Assembly (NCBI RefSeq): GCF_017312725.1
Contig: NZ_BOPO01000150.1
Span: 62,001 to 126,000 of the forward strand
DNA: 64,000 nt
From: Actinocatenispora comari
GTDB taxonomy: Bacteria > Actinomycetota > Actinomycetes > Mycobacteriales > Micromonosporaceae
Direction of reading: 5' to 3'
Made by a program: the position numbers and the translations under genes. The notes below the pieces were generated by a model. That model worked only from the letters and a program-made list of their open reading frames with translations, was not told the DNA's origin and did no database searches. Below, one piece after another: positions 51,839 through 61,400 of this stretch; the first letter of the stretch is position 1; every line of letters begins with the position of its first letter.

Positions 51839-52482
51839 TGTCGTCGCCGCCGCTGGTGTGGACGTTGACGGTCGTGTTCGCCGCGACTGCCGGCTTCTGC
51901 CTGCTGCGCTGTGTCGTGCCGGCGTGGATCGGCGCGTCGCGCGCGGTGGTGCACCGGGTCGGCGACTGCTGGCACGCGGCCATGGCCCTGGGCATGGTCG
52001 GGATGCTCTGGCCGTGGGGCATGCACGTTCCTGCGTTGCCACAGAACGTCGTGTTCGGTGCCGGGGCGCTGTTCTTCGGTCTGCAACTGGTACGCCCGCC
52101 GGCCGGTCACGGCCGGCGGGCGCTGGCGCTGCACGCGGTGATGATGCTCGCGATGGTCTGGATGGTGATCGCGATGCCGTTGTCGATGGGTACCGGATCC
52201 GCTGGTGTCACGCCGATGCCGGGCATGCCGGGGATGTCGGTGCCCACTGCCGCCACCGGTGGTGGGCTACCCGCCGGAGTCCTGTCCACCGGCCTCGTCG
52301 CCGCGCTGGGCCTCGCGGCCGCCACGTTGCACTGGACCGCCCGATGCATCGACCAGGCCCGTACCTGGACCGCACCTCGGACCCGGCCGCGATCGGCCGG
52401 GCCGTGGTACTCGTTGGCGGAGACCGGTGGTCATGGGGCGATGAGCCTCGGAATGACGGTGATGCTCATTGCCATGCTGTGA
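51838..52482 (+). CDS. DUF5134 family membrane protein, Met/His-rich
   Basis: A 214-residue protein; ATG 51838 shares a base with the PepSY stop (TGATG). Five or six hydrophobic segments: TLTVVFAATAGFCLLRC, WHAAMALGMVGMLWPWGMH, QNVVFGAGALFFGLQL, HAVMMLAMVWMVIAMPLSMG, GLVAALGLAAATLHW, HGAMSLGMTVMLIAML. His and Met are concentrated at helix ends, and a loop has MPGMPGMSVP, a pattern seen in copper-binding proteins. The DUF5134 function is unknown. It works presumably with the PepSY protein. Confidence 0.8.
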   Translation: MSSPPLVWTLTVVFAATAGFCLLRCVVPAWIGASRAVVHRVGDCWHAAMALGMVGMLWPWGMHVPALPQNVVFGAGALFFGLQLVRPPAGHGRRALALHAVMMLAMVWMVIAMPLSMGTGSAGVTPMPGMPGMSVPTAATGGGLPAGVLSTGLVAALGLAAATLHWTARCIDQARTWTAPRTRPRSAGPWYSLAETGGHGAMSLGMTVMLIAML

Positions 52483-52616
52483 CCGGGTTCGAGCCGCCGC
52501 TGTCATCGTCGGCGGGAACGAGGGCGACGACGGCGTTCGTGCGCTCGGACGACCGTGTGCCGGCGAGGATGTGTCGCGCCCTCGGCCCACTCCGACCACC
52601 GGACGAACCACGACGT

Positions 52617-53000
52617 CTAGCGGATGCCGACGACCTGCCTGTCCGGCTCGATGAGGGCCACCACGCGTTCCCGCTCGCGGGAGTAGGGCTGCCCGGTGTA
52701 CTTCATCGCGATCCGGTCGATGATCTGCCACGCGTGGTCGTCGTCGAGCCAGCTGACGACGCGCCCGCGGATCGCTATGGGGCTGAACGGATTGTCCGCG
52801 GGGGCGATGGACAGAGCCACCCGCGGATCACGGCGCAGGTTCCTCGCCTTGAGCGAGTCCGGTCCGGTGAAGATCGCGATCCGGTCGCCTTCGGTGCCGA
52901 CGAAGACGGGAACCGCGTGTGGTGACCCGTCCGCCAGGACGGTGGCGAGGTGTGCGATGGATGTGCTGTCGAGGACACGGCGGACTTCGGGATCGAGCAT
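52617..53000 (-). CDS. PPOX class F420/FMN-dependent enzyme
   Basis: A 127-residue split-barrel protein from ATG 53000 (AAGGAG upstream). AHLATVLADGSPHAVPVFVG, IAIFTGPDSLKARNLRRDPRVALSIA and VVSWLDDDHAWQIIDRIAMKYTG match the pyridoxamine-phosphate-oxidase-like family whose actinomycete members use F420 or FMN. The substrate is unknown. It lies 10 bases after the epimerase stop and closes a three-gene minus-strand operon. Confidence 0.88.
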   Translation of the reverse strand: MLDPEVRRVLDSTSIAHLATVLADGSPHAVPVFVGTEGDRIAIFTGPDSLKARNLRRDPRVALSIAPADNPFSPIAIRGRVVSWLDDDHAWQIIDRIAMKYTGQPYSRERERVVALIEPDRQVVGIR

Positions 53001-53010
53001 GGTGTCTCCT

Positions 53011-53931
53011 TCACCGGGAATGGGTGCGGCGCCAGGTGAGGTAGTGCGCGATGGCGTGGGGCAGGTCGTAGGCGGGTGCGAATCCGGTCTCCTCACCGAG
53101 GCGGGTGACATCGAGATGGGGGATCGGTTCTGGCTCCGCTCGGATACCCGTCCGCAGTTCGAGCGGCCACGTCGGGTCGATGCCGCGGAGCGCGTCGACG
53201 AGTTCACGGTTCCGGTAGGTCGCCCCGCTGGAGACGTTGTAGACGTCGTGCCGCAGCTCGGGTGCGGTCGTCAGCAGCGCGATCGCCCTGCCTGCGTCCG
53301 GGGCGTAGCAGACGTCGCCGCCGCCGTGGGGATCCAGCGGCGCGGGCCGCTCGCCGCGCAGCAGCGCGCTGAGGTAGGTCACGATGCCCTCGAACGGCGA
53401 GAACGGGTCGAACAGCGGCCCCCAGATGCTGCCGATCCGCAACAGCACGGGTTGGATGCCGGTGCCGAGCAGCCCGTTCAGAACGACCGGCTCGGCGGCC
53501 TTCTTGAACCCGACGATCAGGTGTGGCGACGGTCCCGTGGGCAGGGCGAGGTCCTCGGTCCACGGCACCTCCGGCCGACCGGCATACACCCCGAGGCTGC
53601 TGGCCACCGCGAGGCGGCGTACCTTCCAGGCGCGAGCGGCGTCGAGCACGGCGAACAGCCCCGCCATCTCGTTGCCGAAGAACGCCACCGGGTCGTCGCC
53701 CGGGATCGTGCCGGCCAGGTGCACGATGTCACGGATCTGGTGACGGCGACCCAGCTCCAGTACGGCGTCGCGGTCGGTGACGTCGAGGGTCTCGACGACG
53801 ACCCGCCCGTCGAGGAACGCCGGGACATCCGTGCGCCGGTGGGACGTGACGACGACCTGCTCGCCAAGGTCGGCCAGTGCGCGGGCGGTGTGGGCGCCGA
53901 TCATGCCGAGGCCGCCGGTAACCAGGATCAT
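53011..53931 (-). CDS. NAD-dependent epimerase/dehydratase-like protein (no canonical Tyr)
   Basis: A 306-residue extended SDR. ATG 53931 overlaps the DHFR-like stop (ATGA). MILVTGGLGMIGAHTARAL, DIVHLAGT, VASSLGVYAG and a Lys in IVGFKKAAEPVVLNGL are present. In the YxxxK motif the Tyr position is occupied by Ile, so the classical proton relay is missing. It may bind NAD(P) for another reaction or be inactive. The function is unknown. Confidence 0.8.
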   Translation of the reverse strand: MILVTGGLGMIGAHTARALADLGEQVVVTSHRRTDVPAFLDGRVVVETLDVTDRDAVLELGRRHQIRDIVHLAGTIPGDDPVAFFGNEMAGLFAVLDAARAWKVRRLAVASSLGVYAGRPEVPWTEDLALPTGPSPHLIVGFKKAAEPVVLNGLLGTGIQPVLLRIGSIWGPLFDPFSPFEGIVTYLSALLRGERPAPLDPHGGGDVCYAPDAGRAIALLTTAPELRHDVYNVSSGATYRNRELVDALRGIDPTWPLELRTGIRAEPEPIPHLDVTRLGEETGFAPAYDLPHAIAHYLTWRRTHSR

Positions 53932-54524
53932 CGCTGCACCTCGTAGTGCAGGTGGGTCACGTCGGCAGCGGCGACCACATCGATGACGCGCAGCGTGACG
54001 TGCGCGGGCAGCTCGTGGAAGAAGCGTCGACCGCCACCGAGGAGGATGGGCACCTGGTGCAGGATCAGCTCGTCGACGAGGCCGGCCCGGAGCGCTTCGG
54101 TGACGATCACCCCGCCCATCAGAGCCACGTCCCGGTCTCCGGCGGCGCGGCTCGCGGCCTCGACCGCGTCCTCGATCCCGGTCGTGATCAGGGTCTGGCG
54201 CCCACCCATCGCCGGTGCCGGTCGGTGGCTGAGCACGAACAGCGGCGCCGTCGGATGCGGGCCGCCGACATCGCCGAAGCGTTCGGAGTCGTCGTAGGTG
54301 GTCCGACCGGCCAGGGTCGCGCCGGTCCGGCTCGCCAGCGTGTCGAAGAACGGCGCGCTCTGCGCGCTCAGGGTGAACCCGTCGAAAACGCTGCTGGGCA
54401 CCTCCCCGCTGCCGTACCAGTCGAACAGTTCCCCGCCGTCGCCGAGGCCGTGCCCGGGGCGCGCGTCGCGTCCGGTGATGTAGCCGTCGACGGACACCGA
54501 CAGTCCGCAGATCACCTTGCTCAT
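53928..54524 (-). CDS. Dihydrofolate reductase family (RibD C-terminal-like) protein
   Basis: A 198-residue protein from ATG 54524 (AGGAAAGG upstream): VICGLSVSVDGYITGRDARPG, GATLAGRTTYDDSERFGD, APLFVLSH, VALMGGVIVTEALRAGLVDEL, VPILLGGGRRFF. It is a second member of the family also found at 43152-43787 but longer at the N-terminal loop. It heads the operon with the epimerase and PPOX protein, all nucleotide-cofactor enzymes. It is divergent from the sensor kinase. Confidence 0.88.
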   Translation of the reverse strand: MSKVICGLSVSVDGYITGRDARPGHGLGDGGELFDWYGSGEVPSSVFDGFTLSAQSAPFFDTLASRTGATLAGRTTYDDSERFGDVGGPHPTAPLFVLSHRPAPAMGGRQTLITTGIEDAVEAASRAAGDRDVALMGGVIVTEALRAGLVDELILHQVPILLGGGRRFFHELPAHVTLRVIDVVAAADVTHLHYEVQR

Positions 54525-54657
54525 CGTTGTGCCTTTCCTCGTGGTTCGGTCGTCGCACAAGCGATCGGTGCGGAGAAGCGATTCCGTCGGCCGTCGCCCT
54601 GCGATGGCACCACTCTGCGCCGCTGCGGCCGGCGGAGGTAGTGGCCCGGCGAACGAG

Positions 54658-54698
54658 TGCACCGAGGGTTCTGCACCCGATGACCGTGCACTTTGCAC
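54658..54698. promoter_or_regulatory. Cluster of TGCAC half-sites
   Basis: TGCAC occurs at 54658, 54672, 54687 and 54694. The last two overlap an inverted repeat GTGCA-CTT-TGCAC (54686-54698). The first three are spaced by 14-15 bases. The cluster lies between the divergent DHFR-like gene and the kinase, 52 bases before the kinase start. The response regulator may bind here. Confidence 0.4.
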
Positions 54699-54749
54699 AA
54701 CCGCCCGACGGGACCGGATCCGGCCTCGCGCCGGCCGTACAGTTGGACC

Positions 54750-56696
54750 GTGCAGTCGAGCATCGCGCAGGACGGGGCCGGCGGAAGCTCCTCGCGGGCC
54801 GCCACGCGACGCGCCAACCACCACGGCACCGCGGCGGCGAGGACCCTGGTACTGGCGTACCTCGGCTGCCTGCTGGTCAGCAAGCTTGCCGACGCCAACC
54901 CCCATCCCGACCTCCGGTACCTGCCGTTCGTCGCCCTGTGCTTCGTGTTGCCGTTCTGGTACGCGAGCGGCTGGGCACGGGCGCCCTGGCGGAAGGGGCG
55001 TTGGTGGCTTCTGCTCGGGCAGGCCGCGGTGACGTACCTCGGGTTCGCGGTCTTCCAGGGCTCCTGGGTCGGCGGCGTCTCCGGCCTGCTGGGTGCCCTG
55101 GTGCTGCTGCTCGTGCGCCCGCCGTGGCGCCGGTGGCTGTTCGGCGCGCTCGCGCTCGCCGAGATCACCCTGTGGCTGACGGTGGGCCTGCCGTACCGGC
55201 CGAGCGTGAACGCGGCCGGATGGATGCTGATCGTCTTCGGGAACGTCAGCCTGGGAGTGTTCGGCCTGACCCGGCTGCTGGAACTGGTCGAGCGCCTGGA
55301 ATCCACTCAGGACGCCCTCGCCGACGCGGCGGTGGCGGCGCAGCGACTCGCTGCCGCGACCGATGTTCGCCGGGCGATCGTTTACCACCTCAACGAGGTG
55401 CGCGCACAGGTCCGCCATGCACTCGACGGCAGATCGGATGCCACCCGGACAGCACTGCGGCGGGCGGCAGATGCCGCCCGTACGGCTTCGGCATCGGCGC
55501 GGCGAATCGTCATCGACCTGCCTGCCTCGCCCGCCCTCGCTTCGATCGACCGGATCGAGCGGGTCACCCCCGCCCTGGCGCGCCGGGTCGTCACCGCGGT
55601 CGTGCTCCTGTTCGCCGGCCAGTACCTGCTGAACCTCGTCTTCCCCGCGGAGGGCGGTGCCACCGCACGTCCGGCGACCACGGTGCTCGCGGTGTCGGTC
55701 GCGGCGGTCATGGTCGCGCTCCAGTTGCGGCACTCCCGGTTCCGCCCCGACGACGAGCGTCCGGCGGGGTGGCCATGGACGCTGGGAGTGCAGGCTGTGC
55801 TCTGCTTCGTCGCCTACCCGATCTTCGGGGTGGTGAGCATCGTGTTCGTGGCATACCTCAGCGGCAGCATCCTGCTGCTGATCGAGCGCCCCATCCGGTG
55901 GGTGCTGTTCGGCCTCGTCGCGATCTGCATCCCGATCCTCACCGCGGTCGGTCCCTCCGACCTCGTCGGGCTGCCGTTGCAGATCCGGTGGTCCTGCTAC
56001 GCCGTCACGACGCTGGCGGCAGGAGGCCTGTTGGTGTACGGGCTGTCCCGGTTTCACCGGACCGCCGCCGAACTGGATCTCGCCCGACGAGAACTGGCCG
56101 AGGCCGCCGTCACCCAGGAGCGACTTCGGATCGCCCAGGACGCCCACGACACCCTGGGCCTCGGGCTGTCGACCATCGCGCTCAAGAGCGACCTCGCCCA
56201 CACCCTCCTCGACCGGGACGAAGGGCGGGCGCGGCGCGAAATCGTCCACATGCTGCACGTCGCCCGTACGGTGAGCTCCGACGCGTCCGCTCTCGTGGAC
56301 GGCACGTTGAACCTGGCACTGGACGAGGAGCTGGCGACCGCCGAGGACGTGCTCACCACCGCCGACGTGGTGACCACGATCGTCCGCGCGGACCTCTCCG
56401 CCGAAGCCGCGGTCGAATCGGAGATCGCGTCGATCCTGCGCGAGGCCGTGACGAACGTCCTGCGGCACAGCACGGCGCGCGAGTGCCGGATCGAGCTCGC
56501 CTGCCGGGACGGGCAGCTGTCCCTTCTGGTGGCCAACGACGGCGCGGCACGCGGGGGTGAGGTGACGCAGGGGAGGGGGCTTGCCAACATCGCCGCGCGT
56601 GCCGCTCGTCTGGGAGGATCGGTGCGCACCAGGCTCGAAGGGGGCCGATTCGAGGTTGCCGCCAGCGTGCCGGCTGGGAAGGGGGAGCGAGCATGA
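54750..56696 (+). CDS. Sensor histidine kinase (DesK/NarL type) with internally duplicated membrane-DHp module
   Basis: A 648-residue protein from GTG 54750. The C-terminal kinase core is intact: H box QERLRIAQDAHDTLGLGLST with phospho-acceptor His 466, N box REAVTNVLRHS, G box GRGLANIAARAARLGG. The N-terminal half repeats the plan: membrane helices (about 33-180) ending in LLVRPPWRRWLFGALAL, then a helix with ALADAAVAAQRLAAATDVRR, where the His-Asp of the H box is replaced by Arg-Arg (Arg 207). The second membrane block (about 270-436) has the matching LLLIERPIRWVLFGLVAI. So the protein is a fused tandem duplicate whose first DHp is dead. Confidence 0.88.
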   Translation: MQSSIAQDGAGGSSSRAATRRANHHGTAAARTLVLAYLGCLLVSKLADANPHPDLRYLPFVALCFVLPFWYASGWARAPWRKGRWWLLLGQAAVTYLGFAVFQGSWVGGVSGLLGALVLLLVRPPWRRWLFGALALAEITLWLTVGLPYRPSVNAAGWMLIVFGNVSLGVFGLTRLLELVERLESTQDALADAAVAAQRLAAATDVRRAIVYHLNEVRAQVRHALDGRSDATRTALRRAADAARTASASARRIVIDLPASPALASIDRIERVTPALARRVVTAVVLLFAGQYLLNLVFPAEGGATARPATTVLAVSVAAVMVALQLRHSRFRPDDERPAGWPWTLGVQAVLCFVAYPIFGVVSIVFVAYLSGSILLLIERPIRWVLFGLVAICIPILTAVGPSDLVGLPLQIRWSCYAVTTLAAGGLLVYGLSRFHRTAAELDLARRELAEAAVTQERLRIAQDAHDTLGLGLSTIALKSDLAHTLLDRDEGRARREIVHMLHVARTVSSDASALVDGTLNLALDEELATAEDVLTTADVVTTIVRADLSAEAAVESEIASILREAVTNVLRHSTARECRIELACRDGQLSLLVANDGAARGGEVTQGRGLANIAARAARLGGSVRTRLEGGRFEVAASVPAGKGERA

Positions 56697-57298
56697 TCCG
56701 CGTCCTGGTCGCCGAGGACTCGGCCATCCTGCGCGACACCCTCGTCGCCGTCCTCGACCTCGAGGACGGACTGACCGTCGTCGCCGATGTCGGCACCGGC
56801 GCAGAGATCGTTCCCGCGGCCCTCAAGCAGGTGCCGGACGTCGCGCTCCTCGACATCGACCTTCCCGGCACGGACGGGCTGACCGCCGCGGGTCACCTCG
56901 CCATCGCACTGCCGGCCTGCCGGGTACTCATCCTGACCGCGCACGCCCGGCCCGCCAACCTCCGGGCCGCCCTGGACGCCCACGTCGCCGGGTTTCTCGC
57001 CAAGGACACCTCGGCACGGGAGCTGATCACCGCCATCCGTACGGTCGCCTCCGGGGGACGTGTCGTCGATCCGGATGCCGCGATCGCCGCGATCGAAACC
57101 CGGCCGAGCCCCCTGACCGCGCGGGAGACCGAGGTTCTGCGACTCCATGCCAGCGGCGCGAACCCCCGTGACATCGCGAACGCACTGTTCCTGTCCTACG
57201 GGACGGTCCGCAACTACCTGGCCTCGGCGACGGACAAGCTCGGTGCGCGGAACCGGACGGACGCGGTGATCATCGCGAACGAGCAAGGCTGGCTCTAG
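56693..57298 (+). CDS. LuxR/NarL family response regulator
   Basis: A 201-residue protein; ATG 56693 overlaps the kinase stop (ATGA). The receiver has the acidic pair in VLVAEDSAIL, phospho-acceptor Asp 54 in ALLDIDLPGTDG and Lys in FLAKDTSA. The LuxR-type helix-turn-helix is LTARETEVLRLHASGANPRD and NALFLSYGTVRNYLASATDKLG. It resembles DesR. It is phosphorylated by the coupled kinase and probably controls nearby membrane or redox genes. Confidence 0.92.
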   Translation: MIRVLVAEDSAILRDTLVAVLDLEDGLTVVADVGTGAEIVPAALKQVPDVALLDIDLPGTDGLTAAGHLAIALPACRVLILTAHARPANLRAALDAHVAGFLAKDTSARELITAIRTVASGGRVVDPDAAIAAIETRPSPLTARETEVLRLHASGANPRDIANALFLSYGTVRNYLASATDKLGARNRTDAVIIANEQGWL

Positions 57299-57419
57299 GC
57301 GGGCCACCCGCGGCGCTCGACCAGAGAACGCCCCAGCGATGCGTGGCAGTACCCGCGGAACGCCGTGCCGCCTGCCGGACGGCTCGGCCGAGGGTGAGCC
57401 ACCGGATGAGGAGAGCACG

Positions 57420-57914
57420 ATGAACGACCTGAACGCCGACCGGTCCGAGCCTGACCGCGGAACGCCTGCCGGGCCGCGCATCCGTGCCTTCGACCATGTC
57501 GGAATCACCGTCGCTGATCTGGCCCGGGCGACGGAGTTCTTCGTCCGCCTCGGCCTGGAGTCGCACGGGGCACCGATGACCGTCGAGGGGGAGTTTCTCG
57601 ACACCGTCATCGGCATCCCCGGTTCGCGCACCCAGATCGTCATGCTGAGCGCGCCCGGCGGCGGGACCACGGTGGAGCTTTCGAGCTTTGTCCGGCCGGA
57701 TCACGAACCGGGCGTCCCGGACGCGATGGCCACCACGCTCGGGCTTCGCAACGTGGCCTTCGAGGTCGACGACCTCGATGCCGCCATCGACCAGGTCGTC
57801 GCAGACGGGTACCACCTCGTCGGAGGCGTCGGCCAGTACGAGCAGGCCTGGCGGATGGCCTACGTGCGTGGGCCCGAGGGCATCATCGTCTCCCTCGCCC
57901 AGCGGGTCGGCTGA
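57420..57914 (+). CDS. VOC (glyoxalase/bleomycin resistance) family protein
   Basis: A 164-residue protein from ATG 57420 (GAGGAGA upstream). After about 22 variable residues comes one VOC module pair: IRAFDHVGITVADLARATEFF with the first metal His, TVELSSFVRPDH, LRNVAFEVDDLDAAIDQVVADG and MAYVRGPEGIIVSLAQ with the Glu. It may bind metal and act as a dioxygenase, isomerase or binding protein. It follows the two-component genes by 121 bases and could be in their regulon. Confidence 0.85.
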   Translation: MNDLNADRSEPDRGTPAGPRIRAFDHVGITVADLARATEFFVRLGLESHGAPMTVEGEFLDTVIGIPGSRTQIVMLSAPGGGTTVELSSFVRPDHEPGVPDAMATTLGLRNVAFEVDDLDAAIDQVVADGYHLVGGVGQYEQAWRMAYVRGPEGIIVSLAQRVG

Positions 57915-58166
57915 TCCTCGTCCGTCCCCGCGTCGCGTCCAGACCGGGTCGTGCGGGCGACGACGCGAAGACCGGCGGCGCGGGCATCGACAGCTGCCGG
58001 GTGCCGTTCGCGGGTGGACCGTATCGCCCGTATCCGTCCCGGGTTGTCCGCCTGCCGCCGCGCGGTTGTAGGGCCGATTAGCGGGTTCACCCGGATGGTG
58101 GGTGGGTCGCGTCGTGGCGAGGATGTGATCCCGTCGGCGGCCCGCGCCGGCGGTTGGGAGCAGGAC

Positions 58167-58352
58167 ATGGATCACGAGCAGACCATTCGTGGCTGGAAGG
58201 ATCTCGACGCCCCGGGGGGGTCGAACCCGGCCGGCCGGATCGAACTCGACTCGGCGCACGGCGGCATGATCGCCACCCCGCGTACCGACTGGAACTGGCT
58301 CAGCGACGACTGCTGCCTCAGCGGCGTGACCTGCGGGGTCACCTGCAGCTGA
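58167..58352 (+). CDS. lanA: Type II lanthipeptide precursor (LanA1)
   Basis: A 61-residue peptide; ATG 58167 follows GGGAG. The leader has the mersacidin-like IRGWKDLD start, then NPAGRIELDS and AHGG, a double-Gly site for C39 cleavage at residues 32-33. The core is 28 residues: MIATPRTDWNWLSDD, then a Cys-Cys pair (49-50) and a C-terminal LSGVTCGVTCS. Four Cys and seven Ser/Thr allow up to four (methyl)lanthionine rings. The GVTC unit occurs twice in tandem. It lies 130 bases upstream of LanM. I do not recognise this core among known lantibiotics. Confidence 0.9.
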   Translation: MDHEQTIRGWKDLDAPGGSNPAGRIELDSAHGGMIATPRTDWNWLSDDCCLSGVTCGVTCS

Positions 58353-58359
58353 GTCGACC

Positions 58360-58384
58360 GGCCGGCGGGCCCCGCCCGCCGGCC
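58360..58384 (+). terminator. Strong hairpin between precursor and LanM, likely attenuator
   Basis: GGCCGGCGGGC (58360-58370) and GCCCGCCGGCC (58374-58384) form a perfect 11-bp all-GC stem with a CCC loop, 8 bases after the precursor stop. Such a partial terminator would make precursor mRNA more abundant than lanM mRNA. Confidence 0.7.
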
Positions 58385-58482
58385 ACCCGCTCGCCCGACC
58401 CGGGCCGCACCATCTTTCGGTTGCCCGGCAACACCTTCCGCCGTGTTCGCGGCATCCCGTTCGTCGCACGTGAGGAGTCATC

Positions 58483-61400
58483 GTGCCCGTCGACAAGCAT
58501 CCCCTGCCGGTACTGGGACTGCCGTGGGAACGCGGCGAGCGGCCGGCGTTGACCGGAGCCTGGTGGGCCCGCGCGCTGACGCTGGCCGAACGGATCGCCG
58601 CGCCCGGTGCGCCGTCCCCGGCGGTACCGGGCAGCCCGGACGGTGACCGGGCCGCGCGCCGGCTGAGCCGGTGGCGTACGGCGTACCCGGAGGTCACCGA
58701 CGACGCCGTCGCCCCGGTACTGGCCGGGTACGGGATCGACGAGCAGCGCCTGCTCGACCTGCTCGCCGAACCGGCCGACGAGTTGGCCGCGCGGGCCGGC
58801 AAGCCGGCCTGGGCGGCCCGGGTCGAGCGCGTCGTCGGCGCGATGGCGTACCACGGCGTGGACCGCACCGACGACTGGCGTGACGCGTTCGCCGCCATCG
58901 TGGCGCCGTTCGTCGCCGACGCCGCCGATCGGCTCGCCGGGCGGGTCGAGTACACCGGGGCGCCGGACGTGGACGGCGCGGCGTTGCTGGCGACGTTCCG
59001 GGCCGTGCTAGGCCGGCAGCTGGTGGACGCCGCGAGCCGGATCCTGGTCCTGGAACTCAACGTGATGCGGCTCGCCGACCGGCTGTCGGGGCCGGACGCC
59101 GCCGCCCGGTTCTGGTCGTTCGCCGAGCTGCTCGCGGACCCGGCCGAACTCGCCGCGCTGCTCGACGAGTACGCGGTGCTGGGCCGGACCCTGGTCACGC
59201 TCGCCGACCAGGCGGTCGAGGCGTACGCGGAGTTCCTGGGCCGGTTCGCGCACGACCGCGCGGCGCTGGTCGAGCGGTTGCTCGACGGCGAGCCGGGGAC
59301 CCTGGTCGAGGTGGCGATGGGCGGCGGCGACTCGCACGAGCGGGGCCGGTCGGTCGCCGTACTGCGGTTCGCCTCCGGCGCCCGGCTGGTGTACAAGCCG
59401 CGGCCGTTGGCGCTGCACCAGCACGTCAACGACATCCTGGCCTGGTACTCGCAGCGGCTGCCGGACGCCGCGCTGCGCCGGGTGCGGGTGCTGTCGGCGG
59501 ACGGGTACGGCTGGACGGAGTTCGTCCCGGTCGCCGAGTGCGCCGACCCCGGCGAGGCCCGCGGGTACTTCCGGCGGCAGGGCGCGCTGCTCGCGCTGCT
59601 GTACGTGCTGGCCGCGGTGGATTTCCACTACGAGAACGTGATCGCCTGCGGGGCCGACCCGGTCGTGGTCGACCTGGAGTCGGTGTTCCACGGCGACCTG
59701 CCGGTCACCACCGGCGCGGCGTTCACCGACGGGGATCCGGCGATGGCCGCGCTGCGCGACTCGGTCAGCCGTACCGGCCTGCTGCCGGCCGTGCTGTACG
59801 GGCCGGACGGTGGGGTGCTCGACGTCGGCGGGATGGGCGGCGACAAGGGCGGCGTGCTGCCGTTCAAGTCGGTGACCTTCGACGCCGCCGGTACCGACGA
59901 GATGCGGCTGGTGCGCGACTACCGCGAGTTCCCGGGCAGCCAGAACCGGCCCACCCTGGCCGGTCGGGACCTGGATGTCCGGGAGTTCGCGGCGGAGCTG
60001 CTGGCCGGCTTCCGCGCCGGGTACCGGGCGCTGGCCGCGCACCGGGACCAGCTGGCCGGGCTGATCGAGCGGTGCGCGGCCGACGAGACCCGGTGCATCG
60101 TGCGGGCCACCCGCAACTACATGCTGATCCTCACCGAGTCCAGCCATCCCGACGTCGGCCGGGACGCGCTGGACCGGGAGCGGGTGTTCGGGCTGCTGTG
60201 GGCGGCGTCGGTGTCGGATCCGGCGCGGCTGCGGCTGGTCGGCGCGGAGCTGACCGACCTGTGGCACGGCGACGTACCGCTGTTTCGTACCCGGGCCGGA
60301 TCGACCGATCTGTACCGCGTCGACGGCGGCCGGATCGCCGAGGTGCTCCCGGAGTCCGGGCTGGCCCGTGCCCGGCGGGTGCTCGACCGGTTGGGCGAGG
60401 CGGATCTCGCCGAGCAGGAGTGGGTCATCGAGGCGACGCTGGCGACCCGCGCGGAGACCGGTCACGGTACGCCGTCCCGGTCGGCCCGCACCGCGGTCGA
60501 CCCGGCGGCGAGCGTGCAGGAGCGCGCGCTGGCGCACGCCCGGGCGATCGGCGACCGGCTGGCCGACTCGGCGTACCGGCGTGGGGACCGGGTCGGCTGG
60601 CTCGGCATGGACCTGGTCCAGGACACCCAGTGGACGGTCACCCAGCTGCGCGCCGACCTGTACAACGGCTATCCCGGGGTCGCGGTCTTCCTGGCCGGGC
60701 TGGCCCACCTCACCGGCCGGCAGCGGTACGCCGAGCTGGCCCGGGCGGCGTTGCGCCCGTTGCCGGCCCAGGTCGAGCACGTCCGGCCGCTGCTCGATCG
60801 CGACGGCGACGTGCGCGGCGTGCTCGGCCCGTACTCGGGGCCGACCGGTGTGGCCTACGCGCTGGCCTCGGCGGCGCGGCTGCTGGACGATGCCGAGCTG
60901 GCCGCGCCGGTGCCCGGCATCCTCGACTGGGTCACCGGGCTGGTCGAGCGGGACGAGACGCTCGACATCATCGGCGGCGCGGCCGGTTGCCTGGCGCTGG
61001 CCGAATCGCTGCTGGACGCCGGTGTCGGCGGGACGGTGGCGGCCCGGCTCGCCGCGGCCTGCGCGGCCCGGCTGATCGACACCTCGGTGCCGGTCGACGG
61101 CGGCATCGGTTGGTACACCATGGACTCCGGCGCCCCGCTGGTCGGGTTCTCGCACGGGGCGGCGGGGATCGGCTGGGCCCTGCTGCGGTACGCGGCGCGC
61201 ACCGGCGACGCCGCCGCGCGTGCCGCCGGCCGGGCGGCGCTCGCCTACGAGCGGACGCTGTTTCGCCCGGAGCTGGACAACTGGCCGGACCTGCGGCAGT
61301 TGCCGGACCGCCCGTGGGCCCGGCGCAGCGAACCGGTCGAGGTGGCGCACATGCACGCGTGGTGCCACGGCGCACCCGGCATCGGCCTGGCGCGGGCGGC

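Noticed and set aside
58075-58096. GATTAGCGGGTTCACC upstream of the lanthipeptide precursor also found at 32010-32026 in the HEAT relic
   Set aside because: The 16-base match has no surrounding similarity and in one place is decayed coding sequence; chance is the simpler explanation.
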